The notes under the pieces were generated by a model that was given only the letters and a program-made list of their open reading frames with translations, had not been told where the DNA came from and ran no database searches. From NCBI GenBank assembly GCA_905479865.1, contig CAJQOD010000019.1, forward strand, positions 1 to 54,581: 54,581 nucleotides of DNA. Direction: 5' to 3'. The stretch is from an uncultured Rickettsiaceae bacterium. Its GTDB lineage: Bacteria; Pseudomonadota; Alphaproteobacteria; Rickettsiales; Rickettsiaceae. The translations under genes and the position numbers were made by a program. Below are positions 1 through 8,590 of the stretch, in pieces (the stretch's first letter is position 1; each line of letters opens with the position of its first letter).

Positions 1-57
1 TTCTTCTACTAATTTAGTATTTACATCTACTGCTTTGTTATCTATTTTTTTTGCCAT
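1..57 (-). CDS. 5' end of an unidentified protein (partial)
   Basis: On the minus strand an ATG at 57 opens a frame that stays open for 19 codons to the window edge and begins MAKKIDNKAVDVNTKLVEE. An AAGAGA purine stretch lies a few bases upstream and could be its ribosome binding site. The gene would lie just downstream of the coiled-coil gene on the same strand, about 70 bases away, so the two may be co-transcribed. Too little is present to name a family. Confidence 0.45.
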   Translation of the reverse strand, partial: MAKKIDNKAVDVNTKLVEE

Positions 58-126
58 TTTTATCTCTTGTTTAAGTTGTTTTTTACAGTATTTTATACTG
101 CTTGATTTTTCCAACTTACACAAAGT

Positions 127-1449
127 TTATGATAGACTCGAAGGAGAAGCAAGAAGCATATCATCTAATTCATGTGATAGACCGACTTTAGCCTTCTCAA
201 GTCCGCGTAGTTGCTGTATACCCAGTATAAGTGTAGTTTTGAGTGCGGTTTCTTCTTGCAAATACCCTGTATGTTTTTCCTCTTTTTGTGTTAGTGGGAA
301 ATTTAAACTCCGGGATTTCTGCTGAAGTTGTTCTATGTTGCGTTCCATTTCTTTTAGTTTGCCTTCCATTTCTTCTAGTTCGCCTTCCATTTCTTTTAGT
401 CCGCCTTCCATTTCTTTTAGTCCGCCTTCCAGTTGTTGTCTTTCAGCTTCAGCTGCCGCCGCTGGCTCTGCTACTACTTCTTGTTGTTGTCTTTGCCTTT
501 CAGCTTCGGTTTCTGTTACTTGTTTTTGTATTTGTATTTCAACTTCCAGTCTTTCTATTTCTAGTCTTGTAGCTACTACTTCTTGTTGTTGTCTTTGCGT
601 TATTTTTTGTTTTAGAGCATCATATCTAGTGTTCTCGCGCTGTATAGTTTTCTCTAACTCCTCTTGTTTCCTAGTTATATGGTATATTTCGTCGTCAAGT
701 ATGGATAGAGGGGCTTGAAGTTGTTCAAGTGCTGCTTTTTTTTTGCGTATCTCTTCTGTCAATTGATGAATGTTAACTTCAGTATCTGATAATTCTCTTT
801 CAAGGTTATCAATAATTTCTGCTCTATCTTCAACTTCTCCCCTACAGGCTGCAGCTGCCCCCGAAGCTGTTTGAAGGCCTTCTGTTTGCGCTTCTGCAGC
901 TGATTGTGCTTTTGCTTGCCTACTAAGTTCTTTTCTTAATTTATTGATTTTATCATTATTTTTCATTAATTCTTCTAAAAGTTTTCTAATTTTAGTACAT
1001 TCATCTACGACGACACTAAGTTCTATTAGTGTCTCAAATTGGGTAACTGTGTCTTCATCGAGCAGTACTTCCTGGTCTGCCGCCGCCGAAGTTGCCGCTG
1101 CATCATCGCCTCCATAAGCTGCAGCTGCCCCCGAAGCTGCAGTTGCCCCCGAAGCTGCTGTTCTTGGGGCTTCATCTTTTTTATTATAATCGTCATCAAC
1201 TGACTCATCTTGAAACTTATCCGTGAGTTTAGGTCTAGTAAGAAACTCTGTGTCTCTACATTTCGCTTGTCCTTGCCTTACCGGAGCTGAATCCAGAGAT
1301 TCTGTTGTTGCGGCACTTGCATTTAAAGGAGGGGGCAACGATATCATAGCACTGTGATCACTCATCAGAGTCGCCTCCAGAGATCCCATTGTTCCAACAC
1401 TCACAGCATCTGATACTTGATCACTACCTAATATTTCTACACCTGACAT
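127..1449 (-). CDS. Alanine/glutamine-rich coiled-coil protein with internal repeats
   Basis: A 440-residue protein that I do not recognise. The first ~130 residues are low-complexity, rich in Ala, Ser and acidic residues. From about residue 140 to 420 it is almost entirely Glu/Lys/Gln/Leu heptad sequence, a long coiled coil. Four consecutive heptads of the form EGGLKEM are encoded by a 21-base tandem repeat at 345-428. A 27-base exact direct repeat (470-496 and 572-598) encodes QQQEVVA segments. A 22-base repeat encodes the Ala/Ser/Gly stretches. There is no signal peptide or membrane segment. Long coiled-coil proteins of this kind are frequent among secreted effectors and structural proteins of intracellular bacteria, but that role is only a guess. 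Several plus-strand open frames across it are shadows of the repeats. Confidence 0.7.
   Translation of the reverse strand: MSGVEILGSDQVSDAVSVGTMGSLEATLMSDHSAMISLPPPLNASAATTESLDSAPVRQGQAKCRDTEFLTRPKLTDKFQDESVDDDYNKKDEAPRTAASGATAASGAAAAYGGDDAAATSAAADQEVLLDEDTVTQFETLIELSVVVDECTKIRKLLEELMKNNDKINKLRKELSRQAKAQSAAEAQTEGLQTASGAAAACRGEVEDRAEIIDNLERELSDTEVNIHQLTEEIRKKKAALEQLQAPLSILDDEIYHITRKQEELEKTIQRENTRYDALKQKITQRQQQEVVATRLEIERLEVEIQIQKQVTETEAERQRQQQEVVAEPAAAAEAERQQLEGGLKEMEGGLKEMEGELEEMEGKLKEMERNIEQLQQKSRSLNFPLTQKEEKHTGYLQEETALKTTLILGIQQLRGLEKAKVGLSHELDDMLLASPSSLS
345..428. repeat. 21-bp tandem repeat, four units
   Basis: Four head-to-tail 21-base units start at 345, 366, 387 and 408, differing at one to three positions; units three and four are identical. 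The period equals seven codons, one coiled-coil heptad, so unit gain or loss would keep both reading frame and coiled-coil register. Confidence 0.85.
470..598. repeat. 27-bp exact direct repeat pair
   Basis: Positions 470-496 and 572-598 are identical over 27 bases and both lie in the coiled-coil gene, encoding QQQEVVA-type segments. They are 102 bases apart, a multiple of three. Confidence 0.8.
848..1157. repeat. 22-bp Ala-rich coding repeat, three copies
   Basis: Copies lie at 848-869, 1118-1139 and 1136-1157. The first two are identical over 22 bases; the third overlaps the second with an 18-base period and one change. They encode the AASGA stretches. Spacing keeps the reading frame. Confidence 0.8.
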
Positions 1450-2173
1450 AACGATGCCTACAAAATAGTTGCTTAAACTTAATTACCTATATTAACATTT
1501 GATTTTAAAATATCCAATATTATATAAAATTAATTATTTAAATTTAACTATTTATATTAAATTTATTTTAAAAATGTGTGATATTAACAAAAATTGATTA
1601 AATTTTTCTGAAGAAATTAATAAAATATTAACTATTAGCCTTAATATGTACTTATTTCTAATGCTCAGTGTATAGTGAATTGACTCTGAAGAAGTTCTAC
1701 AGGTTATACCATTACCCATTTCAAATTATATATTAGCAATTTGCCAGGTCTCTGCTGTACTCACGTATTTATATACGCTGCGCAGCATCGCCTTGAAATG
1801 CAAACCTCTAATTCAAAATGGGCAATAGTATTATATGAAGATTGGAAAAGAGGTTAAAAAATGTTGTCATCATTAAAATTTTGCAAATAAAGCAATTATT
1901 CCACTCATTATTCGTGAACCTCTTTTGAAATGGCTGTAATTAGGGTGATATTTCTGCTGCTCGAATATTATCTAATGCATAAATGCAGTTTGCCATGATA
2001 GGGTTTTCTTAAATGTACTTCCTTCTTTTTTCTACCTGCGAAGCCCTTGGGTCTAAGGTAAATCAGGGGCTATATAAGAATGGTTGATTAAATTTCTGAT
2101 AGTAGTTTGTGGTTTGCAGGTCGGTAGTTTTTGGATAGATGTGGTTGCTGCTTCAGTTTAAGTGCGCTCATGG
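1450..2173. other. 724-bp intergenic region with an imperfect palindromic element
   Basis: No convincing gene was found. The left third is very AT-rich. Positions 1704-1833 form a long imperfect inverted repeat (listed separately). The right part has only very short open frames, for example an 18-codon minus-strand frame around 1945-2000. It may hold decayed sequence, but I could not identify a parent gene. No clear terminator follows maeB. Confidence 0.6.
1704..1833. repeat. Imperfect palindromic repeat element (~130 bp)
   Basis: The outer arms 1704-1728 and 1809-1833 are reverse complements at 20 of 25 positions. The centre, around 1762-1779, can fold on CGTAT/ATACG flanked by TGCTG/CAGCA. 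Nested imperfect complementarity over 130 bases resembles the dispersed intergenic palindromes common in Rickettsiales. Only this copy was noticed in the window, so repeat status is inferred. Confidence 0.5.
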
Positions 2174-4453
2174 CTACCCGCTTTTTTCATTAATTGCTTC
2201 GATTGCTGCAAAAGCAGCAACTTTTAATATATCTGCTGCTGATGAACCCATAGGGACTATTTGTACGGGATATTCAAAACCATTAAGTATTGGTCCGATA
2301 AATATACCCCCGGAAAGCTCTTCAAGCAGATTTGTAGAAATCGCCGCAGAGTGTAGCCCCGGCATAATCAGTATGTTAGCCGGGCCACCTAGTCTGCAGA
2401 AAGGATATAGTTTCTGCAAATGTGGGTTCAGTGCTACGTCCACGGTCATTTCACCATCATATTCGAAATCTATCTCCATTTGATCAAGCATGGTCACTGC
2501 ATCCCGAACCCGATTTGTTTTTTCTCTTTCAGGGTTGCCAAAATTAGAAAATGACAGAATAGCAGCGCGTGGTTTGAATCCCATGGATTTTGCAACTTTT
2601 GCTGTTTGCAGAGTGATTTCTACTATATCTTGAGCCTGGGGAAATTCGCAAGCTGTATTATCAGCAATCATAATATTATGCTTGCTGGAGAGCATTATGG
2701 AATAACCCATTATACGTTTGTTTTTCTTTGGTCTGATTACTTTGCAAATATCATCAAGACTATTGTAGTAGCTCTTGGTTATACCGGTGACCATGGCATC
2801 AGCATCTCCACAAGCGATCATACATGCGGCAAACACATTGCGATCCATTTTCACCATACGTGCGCAATCTCTGTATAGATAACCCTTGCGTTGTAATTTC
2901 AAGTATAATTTATCAATATATTTATCAAGATTTTTATTAATGGCTGCATTCATCACTGTTATGCCTTCAAGGTTATAGCCTTCGCCCATACTCTTAATAA
3001 TCGGATCGATTCTTTCACTTCTGCCAACAATTATCGGTTTGCCGTAATTTTCATCACGCATCATCATTGCAGCTTTAATGATTTCTTCCTCTTCACCTTC
3101 AGCAAATATCACTCTTTGCAGGTCTGCATGATTTATTCTTTCGTAAATGAAATGCATATATGTGGAGGTTGGGTTCAGCCTACTGGCAAGCTCTGCTTTA
3201 TATGCTCTGATGTTAAGTTCGCTGATTTTTGCAACCCCTGAGGCAATGGCAGCTTCAGCAACAGCAACCGGTACTGTGGTTATCAGCCTCGGGTCAAATG
3301 GTACGGGTATAATATACTCAGGACCAAATGATTTACGCCCGGCACCGTATGCCCTATATACTTCACCTGGAACGGGTTTTCTGGCAAGATCGGCAAGAGC
3401 TTTTGCCGCCGCTATTTTCATTTCTTCATTAATAGAGGTAGCACGTACATCTAGCGCACCTCTGAAAATATAAGGAAATCCCATGACATTATTGATCTGG
3501 TTATTATAATCAGAACGGCCGGTGGCTATAATTGCATCCTTGCGGACAGATTTTATGTCTTCAGGGGTAATTTCCGGATCAGGGTTTGCCATAGCAAAAA
3601 TGATCGGAGATGAAGCCATGGAAGCTACCATATTTTTTGTAACAGCTCCTTTGGCAGAAAGGCCAAGAAATACATCCGCTCCTTTCATTGCATCAGCTAG
3701 AGTTCTGCATTTAGTGTCAGCTGCTTTTTCCTCTTTCCATTTGTTCATACGCTCAAGCCGACCTTTGTAAATCACGCCTTTTGTATCACACAATATGACA
3801 TTATTTTTGTCAACGCCAAGTGCAATGGCTAGATTGATACAGGACATAGCAGCAGCACCGGCGCCATTTACTACGATTTTGATATCTGACATTTTGCGTT
3901 TTGTAAGAAATACCGCATTAATCAGACCGGCCGCAGTAATGATTGCAGTTCCATGTTGATCATCATGGAACACTGGTATATCCATTAGCTCTTTCAGTTT
4001 TTCCTCAATGATAAAACATTCCGGTGCCTTGATATCTTCAAGGTTAATTCCACCCCAGCTAGGACCCAGATATTTTACGGCATTTATGAACTCATCAGGA
4101 TCAGTACAATCCACTTCAACATCAAAACAGTCAATATCGGCAAATTTTTTAAATAATACCGCTTTTCCTTCCATCACCGGTTTTGATGCCGCAGCGCCAA
4201 TCGCTCCAAGTCCCAAAACGGCTGTACCATTTGTGATGACAGCAACAATGTTGCCCTTGGCTGTGTATTTATAAATGTCTTCAGGATTTTTCTGAATTTC
4301 AAGACAGGGTGCAGCTACGCCTGGAGAATAAGCCAGTGCCAGATCCTGTTGTGATACTAGCTGTTTGGTGGGTTTGAGAGCAATTTTACCAGGTTTGCCG
4401 TTTTGATGATATTCAAGAGCTTTGAGATATTCTGGTGATTTTGTATTATCCAT
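2174..4453 (-). CDS. maeB: NADP-dependent malic enzyme (MaeB-type, with C-terminal phosphotransacetylase domain)
   Basis: At 759 residues this has the length and two-part layout of MaeB. The malic enzyme part occupies about residues 1-430, with the Tyr/Lys region near LAYSPGVAAPCLEI, the metal/substrate motif FHDDQHGTAI and a dinucleotide-binding VNGAGAAAMS. A phosphotransacetylase-like domain follows to the C-terminus; in this family it is usually regulatory. The enzyme decarboxylates malate to pyruvate with NADP reduction. It lies 30 bases after an AEC-family permease on the same strand, which suggests one operon for importing and using host malate. The ATG start at 4453 gives the family-typical N-terminus. 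Confidence 0.95.
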   Translation of the reverse strand: MDNTKSPEYLKALEYHQNGKPGKIALKPTKQLVSQQDLALAYSPGVAAPCLEIQKNPEDIYKYTAKGNIVAVITNGTAVLGLGAIGAAASKPVMEGKAVLFKKFADIDCFDVEVDCTDPDEFINAVKYLGPSWGGINLEDIKAPECFIIEEKLKELMDIPVFHDDQHGTAIITAAGLINAVFLTKRKMSDIKIVVNGAGAAAMSCINLAIALGVDKNNVILCDTKGVIYKGRLERMNKWKEEKAADTKCRTLADAMKGADVFLGLSAKGAVTKNMVASMASSPIIFAMANPDPEITPEDIKSVRKDAIIATGRSDYNNQINNVMGFPYIFRGALDVRATSINEEMKIAAAKALADLARKPVPGEVYRAYGAGRKSFGPEYIIPVPFDPRLITTVPVAVAEAAIASGVAKISELNIRAYKAELASRLNPTSTYMHFIYERINHADLQRVIFAEGEEEEIIKAAMMMRDENYGKPIIVGRSERIDPIIKSMGEGYNLEGITVMNAAINKNLDKYIDKLYLKLQRKGYLYRDCARMVKMDRNVFAACMIACGDADAMVTGITKSYYNSLDDICKVIRPKKNKRIMGYSIMLSSKHNIMIADNTACEFPQAQDIVEITLQTAKVAKSMGFKPRAAILSFSNFGNPEREKTNRVRDAVTMLDQMEIDFEYDGEMTVDVALNPHLQKLYPFCRLGGPANILIMPGLHSAAISTNLLEELSGGIFIGPILNGFEYPVQIVPMGSSAADILKVAAFAAIEAINEKSG

Positions 4454-4483
4454 ACTAAATATTTTTAAATAAAATGATCTATC

Positions 4484-5416
4484 TTATCCCAAGATATACA
4501 CAAGAAGTGATAATGACAAGATTGAAAAGATTGTTGTAAAGGTTATTATGGAAGACATGGTTTCCGGGTCTCCGCCTAGTTGTCTTGAGAGAATATACGA
4601 CGAACTGGCGCATGGCAGACAACTAAAGAGTATACCCACAGATTTAGCTGTGCCGGTTATACCCATTAACCAAAGTACGATAAATGTGACGATGGGCATT
4701 AAAATAAGTTTGATACTGCTAGCAAAAATAACTTGTTTAAAATACTCCGGTGCTACTTTTAATTTAATACCTGCGCCAACAATTAATATACCGATAGCTA
4801 GTGCTGAATTAGCAAGACTATGAATTGTTTTCTCAATGCCTACATTTAATGTTAGTTGTAAATAGTTAAAGGTAACCCCTGCAATACTTGCAAGTACAAA
4901 AGGATTTGCTCCAATCGATTTGATCATTAATAATAAGTTTTTTCTTTTTGTTGAAACACCACTATTTTTTGGTATGTAATGAGTAAAAGACATGACAGCA
5001 ATAATGTTTGTCAAAATCAAAAGATAAGGTGAAATGGTTGCAACAATTGTTAATCCTTCTGTACCAAATAGAGCAGCACCAAGTGCAAAAAATATATAAT
5101 TATTATATCTGGTTGCTCCCTGAAAGACAGAAGTAAACTGTACTCTGCTATAAGGCCGTTTAGTTTGATAAAGAATCAGCATTATTGCGACAATTAAAAT
5201 AGAGGTTATTAGTGCTGCGGTTAGTCTCAAAAATTCGGAAGAATTCAGATCGACTTTTGCGCTATATTCAAATAATACGGTTGGAAACAGGATGTAAAAA
5301 GATAATTTTTCCAGTCCACGCCAGAATTCACCGGAAGTTAGCCATTTCCTTCTTATTACACTTCCTAAAAGTGCAATAAGAAATATTGGCAAAACATTGT
5401 AAAAAACGCTATACAT
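4484..5416 (-). CDS. AEC-family transporter, probable malate/organic acid permease
   Basis: A 310-residue, highly hydrophobic protein with about ten membrane segments in two five-helix halves, as in the auxin efflux carrier (AEC) family, which includes bacterial malate and malonate permeases. The N-terminus contains the family-like pattern of a small hydrophobic helix followed by GSVIRRK and LSFYILFPTVLF. It is directly upstream of maeB with 30 bases between, so malate is a reasonable guess as substrate, but this is inferred from context. The ATG at 5416 begins the first membrane helix directly. Confidence 0.85.
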   Translation of the reverse strand: MYSVFYNVLPIFLIALLGSVIRRKWLTSGEFWRGLEKLSFYILFPTVLFEYSAKVDLNSSEFLRLTAALITSILIVAIMLILYQTKRPYSRVQFTSVFQGATRYNNYIFFALGAALFGTEGLTIVATISPYLLILTNIIAVMSFTHYIPKNSGVSTKRKNLLLMIKSIGANPFVLASIAGVTFNYLQLTLNVGIEKTIHSLANSALAIGILIVGAGIKLKVAPEYFKQVIFASSIKLILMPIVTFIVLWLMGITGTAKSVGILFSCLPCASSSYILSRQLGGDPETMSSIITFTTIFSILSLSLLVYILG

Positions 5417-5490
5417 GATTGATTTATCTTACGTGTAGAACTCATAGATATAGTACTTCCCCTTTATCCTCACAGTGCGTTATTCTGCGG

Positions 5491-5532
5491 ATTCAAAAAA
5501 TTCACCTAGCAATCTAGGTTAAAATTTTTCTC
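5491..5532 (-). terminator. Probable intrinsic terminator after the RDD gene
   Basis: Read on the minus strand, a 6-bp perfect stem (ACCTAG, loop ATTG, CTAGGT) is extended by A/T pairing and followed by GAATTTTTTG. It sits about 110 bases past the stop of the RDD-family gene and upstream of the AEC gene, so it would separate the two transcription units. Confidence 0.5.
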
Positions 5533-5638
5533 ACCTTGAATAGCTGCTGTGATAATAAAGTTGAAACACTATAATAACAACTCTAGGCCATAAAATCAAC
5601 AAATCTTATTAAATAACTTATATTCCTTAACGTTTGTA

Positions 5639-6151
5639 CTAGCTCTTGATGACGATTGTGTTAGCAATTTTGTCATGTAGAGTGATGCCCCGTTTGCTAA
5701 AAACAGCCGACCAGATGCCAATGAATGCAGTGATATAGCCACAGAATCTTTTGATAAGATTATATGTAGAAGGCCTGGAGTAGTCATCTGCATCAACAAT
5801 TTTCATGCGCATTACCATTTTACCAGGCGTGGTACCAAACTTACGCCATAATACAATAAAATAAACTCCCATAAAAACAGTGTTTAATATGAATAAAGAT
5901 CCAGAATAAGTGAAGAATTTAGAGGCGGTAATGTAGTTTCTAAAATCCGGCATTTTGACAGCTAATATCATTGCTTCGGAATCAGAAGTGTCAATACCGT
6001 GCTGAATAAAAAATCCCTGAAAAATATAGATGAAAAAATATTTTGAGATGATGTTCATCACTGGAGTCAGAACTACTGACAAGATTACAATATCAATTGT
6101 CATTGCAAAGACTCTTGAAATGAATTTAGGATAAATAATCTGTTTTTGCAT
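5639..6151 (-). CDS. RDD family membrane protein
   Basis: A 170-residue protein with an Arg near the start of the first helix (FISRVFAMTIDIVIL) and the RDD-family signature of Arg and Asp residues inside or beside membrane helices, including the C-terminal KFGTTPGKMVMRMKIVD segment typical of the family. Three to four membrane helices are visible. Some RDD proteins are linked to ion or osmolyte transport, but the function here is unknown. It follows the MFS gene on the same strand after about 95 bases. Confidence 0.85.
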   Translation of the reverse strand: MQKQIIYPKFISRVFAMTIDIVILSVVLTPVMNIISKYFFIYIFQGFFIQHGIDTSDSEAMILAVKMPDFRNYITASKFFTYSGSLFILNTVFMGVYFIVLWRKFGTTPGKMVMRMKIVDADDYSRPSTYNLIKRFCGYITAFIGIWSAVFSKRGITLHDKIANTIVIKS

Positions 6152-6245
6152 TTTATTAGTTAACTCATTTGAAGTTGCATAAGCCTTCCTTCATCGCTCA
6201 TACTGTAGGCTTGGCTTCTGATTTCTAGTGTCAACGTCAACCAAA

Positions 6246-7445
6246 CTACATGAAGTTGAGGCTCACTTCCTTTGTAGCAAATGGTAGCACTTTAAGCAAT
6301 TTTATTGAGAAAAAAATAATTAAAGCTGCGGCTATCAGTACCATTGCTGCGACAGTAAACAGTGATCCATAATAGAGATAACTGGAAATAGCAATGAATC
6401 CAGCGCACATCAGAGCGCGCATTGCCATAATCGCAGAAGAAGCTGTACCTTTGATATTTGGAAATATTTCTAAAGAGCGTGCGAACACCACAGGGTAGCT
6501 GATGGCTGTTCCAATGCCGTAAATTATCATGGAGATGGTTGTTAAGTAAGGGGCTTTGTCGGTTATTACAGCTACAGATAACATGAATAATCCACCAATT
6601 AGTGCAAATAATCCACCATAAATTATACAGTTTTTTTCACCAATTAGTTGGCTGATTTGTCCGGAATAGAGGCTAAAGGCTGAGAATACAGCGATAATAG
6701 CACCTTGGTGTAGAGCATAATACATAATTGGTAAGTTGTAGGTTTCCATATATAGGAACGAACTGCATGCAACAAAGCTCATCCATCCAGAAAAGCAAAT
6801 GCTGGGCATACAAGAAGCATATAGGAAGCTTTTGTCTGTTAATAATGTTTTAAAATCGTATGCTATGTTCTTAGTACTTAACTTATTAAAGTGTTTTTTT
6901 GTTTCTGCAAGCCAAAAATACAGCATTATCCATGAAAAGACAGAAATAATTGCAATCATGGTGTAATTCCCTCTCCAGCCAATCGTTTCATTGATAAAAC
7001 CGCCGGCAATTGGAGCTATAGACATAAAAACGGTAATGAGTGAGTTCATCGTACCGATAAGCTTTGCTGACTTGTCTGCAGAATAGACATCTGCAATCAT
7101 AGCAAAAGCAACTACAGCTGAAGTGCTGGCGCCAAACCCTTGTATAAATCTTGAGAATAGTAAAAACTCTATTGAGTTTGCAATGACGCAACCACATGCC
7201 CCGACTAGCATTATAAAATTTCCCACTAGCATTACTTTGCGGCGGCCAAAAGCATCAGATAGAGGTCCATAGATTATGCTTGAAATACAAAAACCAAAAA
7301 AATTCAGAGCAATTGTCATTTGAGTTAGTCCATCAGATATATCAAAATAGTCTGAAATATCTGGAAAACTTGGGACAGAAATGTCCGCCTCGACGCTACA
7401 TGTAAGCAGTGATATTACAAGTAGAAATGGTAAGTGTTTAGTCAT
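6246..7445 (-). CDS. MFS transporter, Bcr/CflA-like drug efflux type
   Basis: A 399-residue protein with twelve likely membrane helices. The loop between helices 2 and 3 carries GPLSDAFGRRKVML, the major-facilitator motif A. The N-terminal ADISVPSFPDIS and the overall length match the Bcr/CflA drug-proton antiporter branch (in E. coli, bicyclomycin and sulfonamide export). The substrate cannot be read from sequence. Intracellular Rickettsiales keep several such MFS proteins, some probably importing host metabolites instead. ATG at 7445. Confidence 0.88.
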   Translation of the reverse strand: MTKHLPFLLVISLLTCSVEADISVPSFPDISDYFDISDGLTQMTIALNFFGFCISSIIYGPLSDAFGRRKVMLVGNFIMLVGACGCVIANSIEFLLFSRFIQGFGASTSAVVAFAMIADVYSADKSAKLIGTMNSLITVFMSIAPIAGGFINETIGWRGNYTMIAIISVFSWIMLYFWLAETKKHFNKLSTKNIAYDFKTLLTDKSFLYASCMPSICFSGWMSFVACSSFLYMETYNLPIMYYALHQGAIIAVFSAFSLYSGQISQLIGEKNCIIYGGLFALIGGLFMLSVAVITDKAPYLTTISMIIYGIGTAISYPVVFARSLEIFPNIKGTASSAIMAMRALMCAGFIAISSYLYYGSLFTVAAMVLIAAALIIFFSIKLLKVLPFATKEVSLNFM

Positions 7446-7616
7446 GGTTTTTATTTTATGTGTAGTTCAATTATGTAAATGTTATTTAGTGTAAAAGTAA
7501 GCAGTTCTAGGTTTTCACCGGTGCAATAGCCTGTGTAGTCTAGCTGCTGGATTTAAGCATATTTAGGGTGTTGGCTGGAAATCAGACATTAGGCATTCTA
7601 GCATTAAGATGCCTCT

Positions 7617-7646
7617 TTGGTCAATAGAAGAGTTGTATGGTATAAT
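7617..7646 (+). promoter_or_regulatory. Possible sigma-70 promoter of the NUDIX-GNAT pair
   Basis: A perfect TATAAT at 7641-7646 is preceded at 18 bases by TTGGTC (7617-7622). Transcription would start near 7653, giving a leader of about 60 bases that contains the hairpin at 7662-7690. Confidence 0.5.
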
Positions 7647-7661
7647 CTTTCTTGCTGCAGG

Positions 7662-7690
7662 CTATAAGCTATAGTATATGTAGCTTATAG
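7662..7690 (+). promoter_or_regulatory. Perfect 10-bp hairpin in the NUDIX leader
   Basis: CTATAAGCTA (7662-7671) and TAGCTTATAG (7681-7690) are exact reverse complements around a 9-base loop. The hairpin ends 22 bases before the ATG at 7713. No T-run follows, so it is not an ordinary terminator; it could stabilise the leader or be a protein-binding dyad. Confidence 0.6.
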
Positions 7691-7712
7691 TGTAGTTTAA
7701 AAAAATGTGATA

Positions 7713-8138
7713 ATGAACTCAAGGCTAAGACCACAAGTTGGCGTAGGTGTGTTGATATTTAATAATAAAGGAGAAGTTTTGCTAGGACAGAGGAGTAATA
7801 GCCACGGAGACGGCGATTATGGTCCGCCTGGGGGGCATCTGGAATTTGGAGAGTCGTTTGAAGAATGTGCCATTCGAGAAGTGAAGGAAGAGATTGGTGT
7901 AGAGCTTATATCTCCTCAATTTTTGAGTGTTACAAATGATGTATTTATTGATGATAATAAGCATTATATATCGATTTTTATGCAGGGTATTCTACCTGAA
8001 GGGCAGCAAATAGTAAATATGGAGCCATATAAGATTTTAGGATGGGAATGGTTTGATATAGATAAATTACCGGAAAATTTATTTTTACCGCTAAAGAATC
8101 TGGTGGCTAGTGGAAAATTAAACGAGATAAAAGTTTGA
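7713..8138 (+). CDS. NUDIX hydrolase, MutT-like
   Basis: About 141 residues, with the NUDIX box complete: GGHLEFGE, then REVKEEIGV, matching GX5EX7REUXEEXGU. These enzymes hydrolyse nucleoside diphosphate-linked compounds using metal held by the REXXEE glutamates. The N-terminus (RPQVGVGVLIFNNKGEVLL) is typical of the MutT/dCTP-phosphatase-like NUDIX group. The frame also has a GTG two codons earlier (7707); neither start has a strong ribosome binding site. Its stop overlaps the ATG of the following acetyltransferase (TGATG), indicating translational coupling. The substrate is unknown; oxidised nucleotide clean-up is one possibility. Confidence 0.88.
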   Translation: MNSRLRPQVGVGVLIFNNKGEVLLGQRSNSHGDGDYGPPGGHLEFGESFEECAIREVKEEIGVELISPQFLSVTNDVFIDDNKHYISIFMQGILPEGQQIVNMEPYKILGWEWFDIDKLPENLFLPLKNLVASGKLNEIKV

Positions 8139-8590
8139 TGGAAAAAATCATATTCCGTAAAGCACTGAAAGCTGATCTTAAAGATATAGTACATTTGCTT
8201 GCAGATGATGAGTTTGGACAAGAGCGTGAAGTTGAGTCCGATCTTACACCGTATGCTAAGACGTTTTGCTTGATTGATCAAGATGAAAATCAAATGTTAA
8301 TGGTAGCTTGTATTAAAGATAAAATTATCGGAACTGCTCACTTAACTATAATGCCGAGCTTGACTTTTGTAGGTAGCATAAGGCTAAATATAGAAGCAGT
8401 TAGGATAGCTCCATCTTGCCAAGGGCAAGAATTTGGTACTAGGATGATTCAGGAGGCGATAAATTGGGGGCGGCAAAAAGGCGCAACAATTATACAGCTT
8501 GCTACAAATAAGCAGCGCACAGGGGTTAAAAAGTTTTATGAGAATCTAGGATTTAAAGCTTTACACGAAGGGATGAAGCTTTATCTATAG
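8138..8590 (+). CDS. GNAT family N-acetyltransferase
   Basis: A 150-residue protein with the GNAT fold signature: an N-terminal IIFRKALKADLKDIVHLL, a central strand IEAVRIAPSCQGQEFGTRM corresponding to the acetyl-CoA pyrophosphate-binding motif A (Q/RxxGxG/A, here QGQEFG), and a C-terminal KKFYENLGF. It would transfer an acetyl group from acetyl-CoA to an unknown amine. The ATG overlaps the NUDIX stop by one base, so the two are co-translated. Its 3' end overlaps the convergent HIT gene by 38 bases. Confidence 0.88.
   Translation: MEKIIFRKALKADLKDIVHLLADDEFGQEREVESDLTPYAKTFCLIDQDENQMLMVACIKDKIIGTAHLTIMPSLTFVGSIRLNIEAVRIAPSCQGQEFGTRMIQEAINWGRQKGATIIQLATNKQRTGVKKFYENLGFKALHEGMKLYL

Noticed and set aside
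35-1208. Several open frames on both strands over the coiled-coil gene (35-325, 243-572, 335-718, 1026-1208)
   Set aside because: They are shadows of repeat-rich coding sequence in the 440-residue minus-strand gene and resemble no protein.
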